Source of the DNA: Hsuehochloa calcarea
Lineage: Eukaryota; Streptophyta; Magnoliopsida; Poales; Poaceae
DNA length: 64,000 nucleotides
Reading direction: 5' to 3'
Assembly: GCA_036346395.1 (NCBI GenBank)
Contig: CM070604.1
Coordinates: forward strand, 50,867,662-50,931,661
Shown: piece after piece, positions 46,861 through 55,948 of the stretch
How the letters are laid out: each line of letters starts with the position of its first letter
Position numbering within the stretch: the stretch's first letter is position 1
The notes under the pieces: generated by a model
Database searches by the model: none
What the model saw: the letters and a program-made list of their open reading frames with translations, nothing else
What the model was told of the DNA's origin: nothing
Program-made: the position numbers and the translations under genes

Positions 46861-47507
46861 GTCCGGTGAGTTCTTCCACCGAGAGCGCCTCGCAAGTCAA
46901 CGAGCGTCTCAATTGAGATTGCTACCTGAGAATACCTTGGTGGGACGACGCGGAGGAATTTTTTAACAACACGGTCTTCCTCAATCTTGTCCCCGAGTAT
47001 TTTCAAGTTGTTGACTAGGCTAGTGAGCCGCATTGCGAAGTCATCCACCGACTCGCCGCTCTTGAATTTGATGTCATCAAATTCTTTGCGTAGCGTCTGT
47101 ACCTTTGCCTCGCGTACGCGTTGGACGCCCATGCGCATTGTCTTGATGGTGTCCCATGCATCCTTGGCGGTGTTCTTGACTGCAAGCGTAGACAGCATCT
47201 CCGACGGAACGGCTCGGAGTATGGCAGATAACGCCATCCTATCGTCTCGGTAGTCGCCATTGCCAGGGTCGATCGCCTCCCACAAACCTTGCGCTTGTAG
47301 ATTCACCCTCATCACGAGAGACCAATCTCCATAGTTGGTTCGCGTCAATATCGGGTATACGACCGAGCCTCCTGACTCCCTCACCACGCGATGGATCACA
47401 ACTTCCCTACCGCCACCGCTGCCGCTACCGGATCCCGCCTCCAGTCGTGCGTCGACGTCGCTGGGCATCCTTGGCCGGGTAGGTGAGTGGGAAGATGATC
47501 GATGCAT
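46833..47507 (-). CDS. copia 3 gag
   Basis: Start ATG at 47507 (the frame continues upstream only from a TTG). It encodes the gag/UBN2 domain: LTRTNYGDWSLVMRVNLQAQ, LWEAIDPG, AKDAWDTIKTMRMG, LRKEFDDIKFKSGESVDDF and VVPPRYSQVAISIETL. Capsid protein of the virus-like particle. Frame open for over 220 codons, in keeping with a young element. Confidence 0.88.
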   Translation of the reverse strand: MHRSSSHSPTRPRMPSDVDARLEAGSGSGSGGGREVVIHRVVRESGGSVVYPILTRTNYGDWSLVMRVNLQAQGLWEAIDPGNGDYRDDRMALSAILRAVPSEMLSTLAVKNTAKDAWDTIKTMRMGVQRVREAKVQTLRKEFDDIKFKSGESVDDFAMRLTSLVNNLKILGDKIEEDRVVKKFLRVVPPRYSQVAISIETLVDLRGALGGRTHRTIEGRRRSV

Positions 47508-47517
47508 CACCGGATCG

Positions 47518-47538
47518 AGTACAGGCTCTGATATCAAT
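47518..47538 (-). other. primer-binding site of copia 3
   Basis: Minus strand next to the 5' LTR reads TTGATATCAGAGCC, close to the initiator Met-tRNA complement TGGTATCAGAGC used by most plant copia elements. Confidence 0.8.
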
Positions 47539-47879
47539 TGTTGGAATTTCCTTATCCTCTACTCTTATCACTGCTTCGTTCCAGAAGGAAAGAATTCGCT
47601 CGGCTTCTTTCTTCTGGAGACCCACTGGTTCTTACGTTGCTATCCTTGGCCCTATCCTTCCGATAGCGACACTCACGTCTTTGCTCAGCACCTCTGGCCT
47701 CTGCTATCTTCACGTGATAGCAAATACAAGTAGCTGTGTTGCTTTTCTTTTTTCTCATCTATTCCCTATGGCTTATATGGTGCTTATATACACATACGTA
47801 TGCAACTCCCAGTCCGACTCGGATTTGAGCTCAAAACAGAAACGAAAAACACTTTCAAAAAACGAGATTAACTCCAACA
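47539..47879 (-). repeat. 5' LTR of copia 3
   Basis: 341 bp; pair of 44955-45293. Ends next to TSD GTTCA at 47880. Confidence 0.95.
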
Positions 47880-48375
47880 GTTCACGTACACGCCACCGTC
47901 GTCTTCCCCCTCCCCCTCCTTCCCAGCGCCAGCATCACCGCCCTTCGCCTCACCCGCTTCCTTTCCAGCGTTCTCGGCCGATCCGCGGAGGAGCTGGAGA
48001 CCGCGAGACGAAGGAGCATCGAAGGAGGCCGAGACCGGTGGGACAGAGCGGGGGCGGAGGCGGACGCGAGGCTGCGCCGGTGGTTGGCCGCCATGCTCTC
48101 GCTGCGTCGTTGAGTTACTGTCTCGGTGTACTTCGGCTGTCCCGTCGCCTTGTGGTCTCGAATCTTTGCTCAAAACGGTGCGGTGGCCGGTGGGTGCGCC
48201 CGTCGTATCGGGTTCTAGCTGACCACACAGCGTGCAGAGCCTCGTACGACTAAACCGGGACGACCCAATCGCTCGTCCGCCCAGCCGAAAAAACGGTTCA
48301 AGAAGCGTGTGTGTATGGACAGTATGGTTGCTCGGTTATGTACGTATGTCTCTGTGTGTGTATATAATACTTACA

Positions 48376-48657
48376 ACTCTCAGGTGTAGTTACTCTACCT
48401 CTGATATACAACATAAAAGAATTTGATATACTCTTTTATCACTTTAGGCGAACCGTATGAAAAAATTAGTAAATACCTTCATATTCGCATATAAAAAAGA
48501 GTATGTCTATAAAATTATACATACCACTCTTAAAAATGTATAAATACCACATAAATAGTATTATATACTCATATACTACACAGACATACTTTCGGTTGCA
48601 CAAGATACTCTTTACATTGTGAGATATAGGATATGGAGTAACTACATCTGAAAGTAG
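48376..48657. mobile_element. MITE in both duplicated units (left copy)
   Basis: Terminal inverted repeats CAGGTGTAGTTACTC and GAGTAACTACATCTG bound an AT-rich internal sequence with no ORF. The same element is at about 52193-52520 in the right unit with a damaged left end, so it predates the duplication. Confidence 0.65.
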
Positions 48658-48702
48658 CAAAAAGACTATATATATATATATATATTTCAGACGAATGTTA
48701 GA

Positions 48703-48833
48703 AATGATCGAGTGCGCGCGGATAAAAATGAGAGACCCATGTTGAATGAAAGCGCAAAGTGCGCATCAATCGACCATATAACCATCGACCTATCGAAACA
48801 TGGCACCGTTAAATATTTCGAGAAAATCTATCA

Positions 48834-48865
<32 letters not shown>

Positions 48866-49045
48866 CGATGGCGAATGGTCGAGCGCGCGCGGGGATAAAA
48901 ATGAGAGACGTCCCATGTTGCATCAAAGCGCAAAGTGCGCATGAATCGATCATATATCCATCGACCAATCAGAACATGGCACCGTTAAATATTATATCCA
49001 TCGACCAGTCGGAACATAGCACCGTTAAATATTTCCGAAAGATTC
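48703..49045. repeat. tandem repeat downstream of FT (left unit)
   Basis: Two units of about 170 bp share GCGCGCGG-GATAAAAATGAGAGAC, AAGCGCAAAGTGCGCAT and GGCACCGTTAAATAT. The last block occurs three times. A (TA)n tract separates the units. The same array is at 52850-53190. Confidence 0.75.
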
Positions 49046-49424
49046 AGCGGGAGGGGAGAACCGACCGAACTGAAAGGGACGTACGCTAGCTAGATGCGAG
49101 AGACATTATTGTTCACTGATATATTTATCGATATGATATGATATAACTTGACATTTATATTGACATAATAATGACCTACTACATCCAACGACACTGCATG
49201 CGCTGCTGCTGCTTTCTGCATATGTTGTTGTGGTAGTCGCTGTCATTTACATGTTTTGTTTGTGACTTCCATGCATATGTTATACATGCACGCATGTGTC
49301 TGTGACTAGTCAATTACTAAGCTAGCGTGTCTGCTCGTGACGACATAGCTAGCGAGCTAGCCACACAGAATCATATATATCTTGATTATTTTTATTTTTA
49401 TTTTTATTATTTATCTTGGATGTG

Positions 49425-49913
49425 TCACCAGGGGTACATCCTTCTTCCCCCAGAGCCAGCCTCACGCTGGCAGTTGAAGTAGACGGTGGCGACCGGCTGG
49501 CCGAGGTTGTAGAGCTCGGCGAAGTCCCTGGTGTTGAAGTTCTGGCGCCAACCGGGGGCATAAACCGTCTGCCGGCCCAGCTGCTGGAACAGCACGAACA
49601 CGAAGCGATGGATCCCCATGGTCGGCCTTGGGCTCTCGTAGCACGTCACCTCTTGCCCTGCAGAAGTGCAGAGCACATCGCATCCATGCAAGTTAAAACA
49701 TGCAGGAAACTGAAGAGGAAGAGATAACTTAATTTAGAGAGGGAGGAGGAGTACACTGACCAAACGCTGCTCCAGTAGTACCAGGGATATCAGTGACCAG
49801 CCTGCAGAAAGTAGAAAGTCAAGATCGATCCACCATGTCAAGATCGATATGATGCGTATATATATATATATATATATATGCAGGACGAATCAGCAGTGAG
49901 TGTGGCATGGAAA

Positions 49914-49947
<34 letters not shown>

Positions 49948-50038
49948 CTGGCTAGCATTTGTACGTACGTACTTACCAGTGTAGATACTCCCTAAGATTC
50001 GGGTCGCTTGGGCTTGGAGCATCTGGGTCTACCATCAC
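49425..50038 (-). pseudogene. FT-like gene, left copy: exons 2-4 only
   Basis: Exon 2 50038-49977, exon 3 49801-49761, exon 4 49657-49425; splice sites and coding sequence match the right copy. Exon 1 and the FT promoter are missing because the duplication breakpoint lies in intron 1 at about 50104-50109. Upstream of the remnant sits the truncated LTP gene and its promoter. The PEBP N-terminal half is gone, so a normal FT protein cannot be made. Confidence 0.9.
49857..49948. repeat. (TA)n and (GA)n microsatellites in FT intron 2 (left)
   Basis: (TA)n at about 49857-49879 and (GA)n at about 49915-49947. The same pair occurs at 54005-54036 and 54068-54100 with different lengths. Confidence 0.85.
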
Positions 50039-50089
50039 CTGCAGTTAGTTACGCACGCACAACATGATCGATCGATATATATGCTGTTA

Positions 50090-50350
50090 TTAACAAGCCA
50101 TTTTGCACGTGCAGATGGCCCGCCGAAGGGCCGCAGTGAGCGCCAGGTCCTTGATGTCGCCGAGGCCCTGGCAGCAGCGCGGCGAGACCTTCTCCTCCAT
50201 GCCGGCGATGTACGCCGTGCAGTCGCTGAACGCCGTCTGCGCGGCGCCACAGTCGTCGTTCGTCCCCGCCTCCGCGCGCCGGCCGGCGAGGACGAGGACG
50301 AGGACGAGCGCCGCGGCGGCGGCGAGCGTCGAGTAGCGGGTTGGCGTCAT
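50090..50350 (-). pseudogene. LTP, right copy: truncated and joined to FT intron 1
   Basis: Same signal peptide and first six cysteines as the left copy (one alanine fewer). After ICTC the frame enters FT intron sequence, adds KMAC and stops. The last two cysteines and about 36 residues are lost. The promoter with TATA (minus CTATAAATC at about 50453-50461) is preserved. Confidence 0.93.
50104..50109. other. tandem duplication breakpoint, microhomology TGCACG
   Basis: The six bases TGCACG are shared by the LTP site (43344-43349), the FT intron 1 site (54254-54259) and the junction. Left of it the sequence matches FT intron 1, right of it LTP. No filler bases are present. Confidence 0.92.
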
Positions 50351-51574
50351 GGTGGTTGCGTGGCACCTGTACCAGGGTTGGGTGAGAGCAGTATACTACT
50401 GGGACGAGGAGGATGCGATGTGCGGATCGGCTTCTGCTCGAGATGCACGCGTTGATTTATAGATGGGGAGAGGCAGCGCGATCGCGTACGGAATGATATG
50501 GAAACGTTCCATCTGCGCAATGAAGGCTGCAAGATATTGACTTGATTCTCGCGTCCCGTCGTGATTTTCGCCAATTGCCAAAAAAAATAAATTACGATCA
50601 ATCATTTCCTTTTCTTTCATTCCAACTACATTGATCGATTCTTCATGGGCCGCGGGTGCTTTGTAGTGGGCCACCAGGTCCAGCCCAACAGCGGCCAGGG
50701 CCGCGGCCCGCGACATCATCTGCCTTCTGATCGCAGTACCATCTGGGAGTAATGTGAGCTGTTGGGCTCGCCCATCTGCAGCAGAAATCCACCTTGCCCA
50801 GCCACCACGAGCTGGCACTAACCGACCAAACGGCAACCGCTCGGTACCAACAAAAATTGGGGAAACCGGAGCGCCAGATCACTCGGATCGAGGAAAGCTA
50901 TGATCATGCTGTTTTACAGATACATATAAATGATATTATGCCCTGTAATTCGTAAGCTGGCTTATGATCACTGCATGCAGTTTCGGATTTCAGCCATCCT
51001 CGGTATAGAGATAGATAGCGTCATCAGGCAAAAATGCAGGCCACTGCAACTGCACGCCCAATTGATGATTTGATCCCAATAGCAACGTCAATGCTCTCCT
51101 ACTCAAGTCTCTTCATTCTGCAGTAGCTAGTGCACACGCCCTGCGCAATCAACATGCCTGCGATTGCTCTGTCGAGCTAGCAGCCACAACGAGGCGCCAG
51201 TCAACTACGCTAATCAAACATAGATGGATGAAATAGTAGCATAGAGGAATCCTTTCCTCATTGCAAATTACAAGAACTCGTACTGACATAGCTCTGCATT
51301 CCATGGCTCCATCTCATTGCTGAGCTTATAAAGACCACACGAATGACAAACCTAACCTCCAGCAATTCATCCTTGAATTTAAACCCAAGATTGATATGTC
51401 AAGATTCATGCGTATAGCACTCTGAAACTTAAGGATCATGTTCAGTATAACAACTCAACTTATTCTCCCCCGGTTCAGAAAGGAAAACACAGAGAAACAT
51501 ACCACTAATACCATCTTTGTGAGCATAACATAGAACGAATCCAAGTATACTATCTAACAAGCCAAGAGCAAGGT

Positions 51575-51942
51575 GCCCTCTCATCGGTTGGTAGGGGTTG
51601 GTCAGACAGAAATCGGAGCAGCGGCCGCCGCGCTCCCAGTCGCCGTACCGTGTGGGTTCGGGCCCGCGCTGGCCGCCGATCGATCTCGCCCGTGGCCTTG
51701 TTCACGTACACGCCGCCGTCGTCTTCCCCCTCCCCCTCCTTCCCCGCGCCAGCATCACCGCCCTTCGCCTCACCCGCTTCCTTTCCAGCGCTCTCGGCCT
51801 CCCCCTTCCTGGCGGCCTCCGCCGGTTGATCCGCGGACGAGCTGGAGACCGCGAGACGAAGGAGCATCGAAGGAGGCCGAGACCGGTGGGACAGAGCGGG
51901 GGCGGAGGCGGACGCGAGGCTGCGCCGGTGGTTGGCCGCCAT
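51575..51942 (-). pseudogene. SDHAF4: SDHAF4-like gene, right copy, frameshifted in the conserved motif
   Basis: Start MAANHRRSLAS at 51942, presequence-like, then charged linker (AGKEAGEAKGGDAGAGKEG) and VYVNKATGEI. The expected next residues of the DUF1674 signature (GGxRGPEPTRYGDWE...GRCSDF) are present only in a shifted frame because ATCG is repeated (GAGATCGATCGGCGG, about 51675-51690). The reading frame runs on into unrelated sequence, and no stop follows SDF. No introns are visible. It could be a retrocopy or a decayed gene; whether a different functional copy exists elsewhere is unknown. Confidence 0.72.
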
Positions 51943-52538
51943 GCTCTCGCTGCGTCGTTGAGTTACTGTCTCGGTGTACTTCGGCTGTCCCGTCGCCTTG
52001 TGGTCTCGAATCTTTGCTCAAAACGGTGCGGTGGCCGGTGGGTGCGCCCGTCGTATCGGGCTCTAGCTGACCACACAGCGTGCAGAGCCTCGTACGACTA
52101 AACCGGGACGACCCAATCGCTCGTCCGCCCAGCCGAAAAAACGGTTCAAGAAGCGTGTGTGTATGGACAGTATGGTTGCTCGGTCTGTCTGTGTATGTAG
52201 TTACTCTACCTCTGATATATCACCTAAAAAAATTTGATATACTCCTTTATCACTTTAGGTATACTCGTATGCTCTAATGCGAACCGCATGAAAAAATTTT
52301 GCAAAGAGAGTTCATAGTTTTTAGTATATTTTTTAAATGGTTTCATATTCGCATATAAAAAGAAGTATGTCTAAAAAATTATACATACTACCCCTAAAAA
52401 TGTATAAATACCACATAAGGGGTCTTATATACTCATATACTACACATACATACCTTCAGTTGCACAAGATACTCCCTACATTATGAGATATGGATATATA
52501 GTAACTACACCTGGGAGTAGCAAAAAGGATATATATAT

Positions 52539-52811
52539 AACGTATCTAGTACTAGTTGGTAATTCAGTGTTAAGGTGCTAATACCAATCTTAACCGTTGG
52601 ATCTGGATCTTAACCGTTGGAGGTGAGAGAATGCATGGTGTTTAATGAAGACGCATTAATGAAGGTGCATTGAAGGTGTGGGCATGCAAAGTGATTAAAT
52701 GGTTTAGAGGTGGGAGCCTGCATTAATCTTGGTTGTTCAATTCAGATCCAACGGTCAAGATTGGTGTTAACACCTTAGCACTGAATTACTCATTAATTAG
52801 CACTAAATATG

Positions 52812-52813
<2 letters not shown>
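52539..52813. mobile_element. MITE, right unit only
   Basis: About 70-bp imperfect terminal inverted repeats: outer parts AACGTATCTAGT / ACTAAATATGTT and inner parts GTAATTCAGTG / CACTGAATTAC and CCGTTGGATCTG / CAGATCCAACGG. Flanks are (TA)n, so the TSD cannot be defined. The left unit has only a (TA)n tract at the matching place (about 48669-48690). Confidence 0.8.
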
Positions 52814-52849
<36 letters not shown>

Positions 52850-52850
<1 letters not shown>

Positions 52851-53190
52851 GATCGAGTGCGCGCGGGGATAAAAATGACAGACCCATGTTGAATGAAAGC
52901 GCAAAGTGCGCATCAATCGACCGTATAACCATCGACCTATCGAAACATGGCACCGTTAAATATTTCGAGAAAATCTATCAATATATATATACATATATAT
53001 ATCGATGGCGAATGGTCGAGCGCGCGCGGGGATAAAAATGAGAGACGTCCCATGTTGCATCAAAGCGCAAAGTGCGCATGGATCGATCATATATATATCC
53101 CATCGACCAATCAGAACATGGCACCGTTAAATATTATATCCATCGACCAGTCGGAACATGGCACCGTTAAATATTTCCGAAAGATTCAGC
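52850..53190. repeat. tandem repeat downstream of FT (right unit)
   Basis: Copy of the array at 48703-49045 with small length differences; lies about 0.4 kb beyond the FT stop codon. Confidence 0.75.
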
Positions 53191-53570
53191 GGGAGGGGAG
53201 AACCGACCGAACTGAAAGGGACGTACGCTAGCTAGATGCGAGAGACATTATTGTTCACTGATATATTTATCGATATGATATGATATAACTTGACATTTAT
53301 ATTGACATAATAATGACCTACTACATCCAACGACACTGCATGCGCTGCTGCTTTCTGGCTTCTGCATATGTTGTTGTGGTAGTCGCTGTCATTTACATGT
53401 TTTGTTTGTGACTTCCATGCATATGTTATACATGCACGCATGTGTCTGTGACTAGTCAATTACTAAGCTAGCGTGTCTGCTCGTGACGACATAGCTAGCG
53501 AGCTAGCCACACAGAATCATATATATCTTGATTATTTTTATTTTTATTTTTATTATTTATCTTGGATGTG

Positions 53571-54006
53571 TCACCAGGGGTACATCCTTCTTCCCCCAGA
53601 GCCAGCCTCACGCTGGCAGTTGAAGTAGACGGTGGCGACCGGCTGGCCGAGGTTGTAGAGCTCGGCGAAGTCCCTGGTGTTGAAGTTCTGGCGCCAACCG
53701 GGGGCATAAACCGTCTGCCGGCCCAGCTGCTGGAACAGCACGAACACGAAGCGATGGATCCCCATGGTCGGCCTTGGGCTCTCGTAGCACGTCACCTCTT
53801 GCCCTGCAGAAGTGCAGAGCACATCGATCGCATCCATGCAAGTTAAAACATGCAGGAAACTGAAGAGGAAGAGATAACTTAATTTAGAGAGGGAGGAGGA
53901 GTACACTGACCAAACGCTGCTCCAGTAGTACCAGGGATATCAGTGACCAGCCTGCAGAAAGTAGAAAGTCAAGATCGATCCACCATGTCAAGATCGATAT
54001 GATGCG

Positions 54007-54038
<32 letters not shown>

Positions 54039-54066
54039 GGACGAATCAGCAGTGAGTGTGGCATGG

Positions 54067-54097
<31 letters not shown>

Positions 54098-54516
54098 CTG
54101 GCTAGCATTTGTACGTACGTACTTACCAGTGTAGATACTCCCTAAGATTCGGGTCGCTTGGGCTTGGAGCATCTGGGTCTACCATCACCTGCAGTTAGTT
54201 ACGCACGCACAACATGATCGATCGATATATATGCTGTTATTAACAAGCCATTTTGCACGCATATGATTAATTAGCACCGATATATCTTTGCGTGCGCTTA
54301 TACTATACGTACGAGTGTGTAAAATGTCCTCATGTCATTGCCGCCAACCTCGACCCTGGGCTGCTGCACGACCATGGACGGCTTGAGCTCGCAGCCGTTG
54401 GATATCGTCCTCGGCCCGAAGCTCACCATGAGGTTGGTGGTTCGGACGAAGGGGTCGAGCACGTCGCCCACAACCCTACCAACTACCAGCGGGTCCCTGT
54501 CCCTGCTGCCGGCCAT
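53571..54516 (-). CDS. FTL1: FLOWERING LOCUS T-like protein (florigen family), intact, four exons
   Basis: PEBP-family mobile floral inducer, which with 14-3-3 proteins and an FD-type bZIP activates meristem genes. Exons 54516-54313, 54188-54127, 53951-53911, 53803-53571 (204, 62, 41, 233 nt: the standard FT exon sizes), 179 residues, all GT-AG. Motifs: DPLVVGRVVGDVLDPF; DPDAPSPSDPNLREYLHW (Tyr of the Y85 position, activator type); GIHR; segment B LGRQTVYAPGWRQN with Gln at the Q140 position; NCQREAGSGGRRMYPW. From memory it is nearer grass FTL1/FT2 than Hd3a or RFT1, but the paralogue is not certain. A TATA-like TATATATC lies at about 54587-54595. Intron 2 has (TA)n and (GA)n tracts. Confidence 0.93.
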
Positions 54517-54519
54517 TGC

Positions 54520-54640
54520 TGCACCACACGTACGTACAGGGATTGGTAGCTAGCTAGATAGAGGTTGTTGACAAGCAAGGCTGGAAGATATATAGCTACT
54601 GTAATTAAGTTGAGCTGATCGAGTTCCAGTTTGCCCCGCA
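54520..54640 (-). promoter_or_regulatory. core promoter of the intact FT-like gene
   Basis: Minus-strand GCTATATATC near 54587-54596, about 75 bases before the ATG, is the best TATA candidate. This segment is outside the duplication and so is unique. Confidence 0.5.
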
Positions 54641-55948
54641 GATGATGGTCAGTCTATATAGGAGTGAAGCTCGGGACAGTGTCCATGTCCAGCCTAGCCT
54701 AGCCTAGCTGCTAGAATCTTGCGACCTTTCCTATCTGCGTGTGGACGTGACACGCTCGGCGGGCAGGCAGGCATCGCGCGCTTTTGACGGAAAGCGGTGG
54801 CTGTATATATATTGGATACTAATGTTGTCTGCCTGCTGTAATATATAAGCTAGCTAGCTGCTAATGTTTTGATTACGTTAATGCTCCAAAGGCAGACAGC
54901 TTCTAGCTCAATTGGTCTCTCGCTTGCAGGGTTGCGTTGCGTCTGGGGCTCGACCAAGCAGACATGCCACGGCCGGCCGGCCGGCCGCGAGAATGTGTCT
55001 ACCAAAAAATTGGACGGTGAGTCGATCGCTTCTGCTTAGCTCGATTTGTTCGGGCAAGATAAGCTTCTCGCGCAGGTAATGCCCGCCCGATATTAATCAT
55101 CAGCTGCTGGATAGCTGTGGATAGATGGCATAAAGCTCCTTTTCAAGTGCGTGTGGTGATGATGGGTAAGGACAACAAGATCTGAACTTTGGAGTCACAG
55201 GAGCAGAGAGAAGGAGAACATTATTTGGGCGCAAGCATTGTGTGTGGTCGGAAAGGATGAAGAAGACGGGCTTTTCAGAGTTGCCACAAACGGCATAGCT
55301 TACGCAGGACGCGTTTCCATAACAGGTTAAAGCTTCATTCCGATCATTATCCGCGAAGAATATGGTGAAACACATCGTTGAATAATTAGCTTACGATAAT
55401 GCTCGATATACCGGCCATTCGCTAAACTCAAAAAACACAATATTATTGACAAGGACAATGCTATTAGGCATACGGCCGATGCCATCAAAAGCATCGAACG
55501 CTTCCCTTCGGCCACACGTTTCCACGTGCGTCTGCATTTAACTCGTGACTCTTTTTCTCCTTTGACTGCTCTCCCATCGCTCTATCCCTAGAACGCACCA
55601 GCACAGCACAACACTGCAGTATTACACTACCACCCATTCCACCCCACGCAGCAATACAACACGGAGCATAGCACCACACCACTAGTGTCTGTGGTCGTGG
55701 CCAATCTTCTCCCCAATCTCTCTCCCTCCCTCTCTCTCACTCGCGCCACGGGAGCCGATCGACGAGGGGAGGGTAGCGGAGGGAGATGGGGGCGACCGAC
55801 TGCAAGCGAAGGACCAGCGACACATCCCATTTGATGAGGTCATACTGTGGGTTGATGATAAATTAGGCAAAGACAGGGAGATGTGACGCCGCTGCGATAC
55901 TATCACCCGGACGTTCGATTTGGGGGCTAGGATCGGACGCTTGGGTTC
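54641..55948. other. FT upstream region, no gene seen
   Basis: Mixed-composition sequence up to the element B LTR. GGCCGGCCGGCCGGCCGGCC lies near 54970. A tRNA-like A-box (TAGCTCAATTGGT) occurs near 54905-54917 without a clear B-box or cloverleaf; possibly SINE-derived. GC-rich ORFs at 55485-55972 show no homology I recognise. Confidence 0.4.

Larger units (their letters stand above)
44950..47884 (-). mobile_element. copia element 3: young gag-protease element, TSD GTTCA
   Basis: LTRs 44955-45293 and 47539-47879, TGTTGGAATTTCC to ACTCCAACA, differ by four substitutions and a 2-bp indel by eye. GTTCA flanks both ends (44950-44954, 47880-47884). The right duplicated unit keeps the empty site (TTGTTCACGTAC near 51700). 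Minus-strand content: PBS, gag, protease, pre-integrase, then a low-complexity tail and a polypurine tract. Integrase core, RT and RNase H are absent, so it is non-autonomous. Confidence 0.95.
44835..48094 (-). pseudogene. SDHAF4: SDHAF4-like gene, left copy, broken by a copia insertion
   Basis: SDHAF4 (DUF1674) helps assemble mitochondrial succinate dehydrogenase. The 5' part (48094-47885) encodes MAANHRRSLASASAPALSHR, a mitochondrial-presequence-like start. The 3' part (44954-44835) encodes VNKATGEI then, in another frame, the conserved RGPEPTRYGDW and GRCSDF. A copia element sits between them (TSD GTTCA). This copy also lacks 28 bases present in the right copy (near 47975), shifting frame, and carries the ATCG four-base insertion in the motif. 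Non-functional. Confidence 0.75.
43344..50109. repeat. tandem duplication, left unit
   Basis: Starts inside the LTP coding region and ends inside FT intron 1. It aligns with 50104-54259 except for the 2.93-kb copia insertion (44955-47879) here and a MITE in the other unit. Content: LTP 5' part and promoter, SDHAF4-like gene, MITE, tandem repeats, FT exons 4 to 2. FT exons are identical by eye between units; intergenic parts differ noticeably. Confidence 0.93.
50104..54259. repeat. tandem duplication, right unit
   Basis: Carries truncated LTP, uninterrupted SDHAF4-like sequence, MITE copies, the tandem repeat array and FT exons 4 to 2, running directly into FT exon 1, which is outside the duplicated segment. 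Confidence 0.93.

Noticed and set aside
54900..54965. Possible tRNA gene (A-box TAGCTCAATTGGT)
   Set aside because: No convincing B-box and no cloverleaf stems; at best a tRNA-derived SINE fragment.
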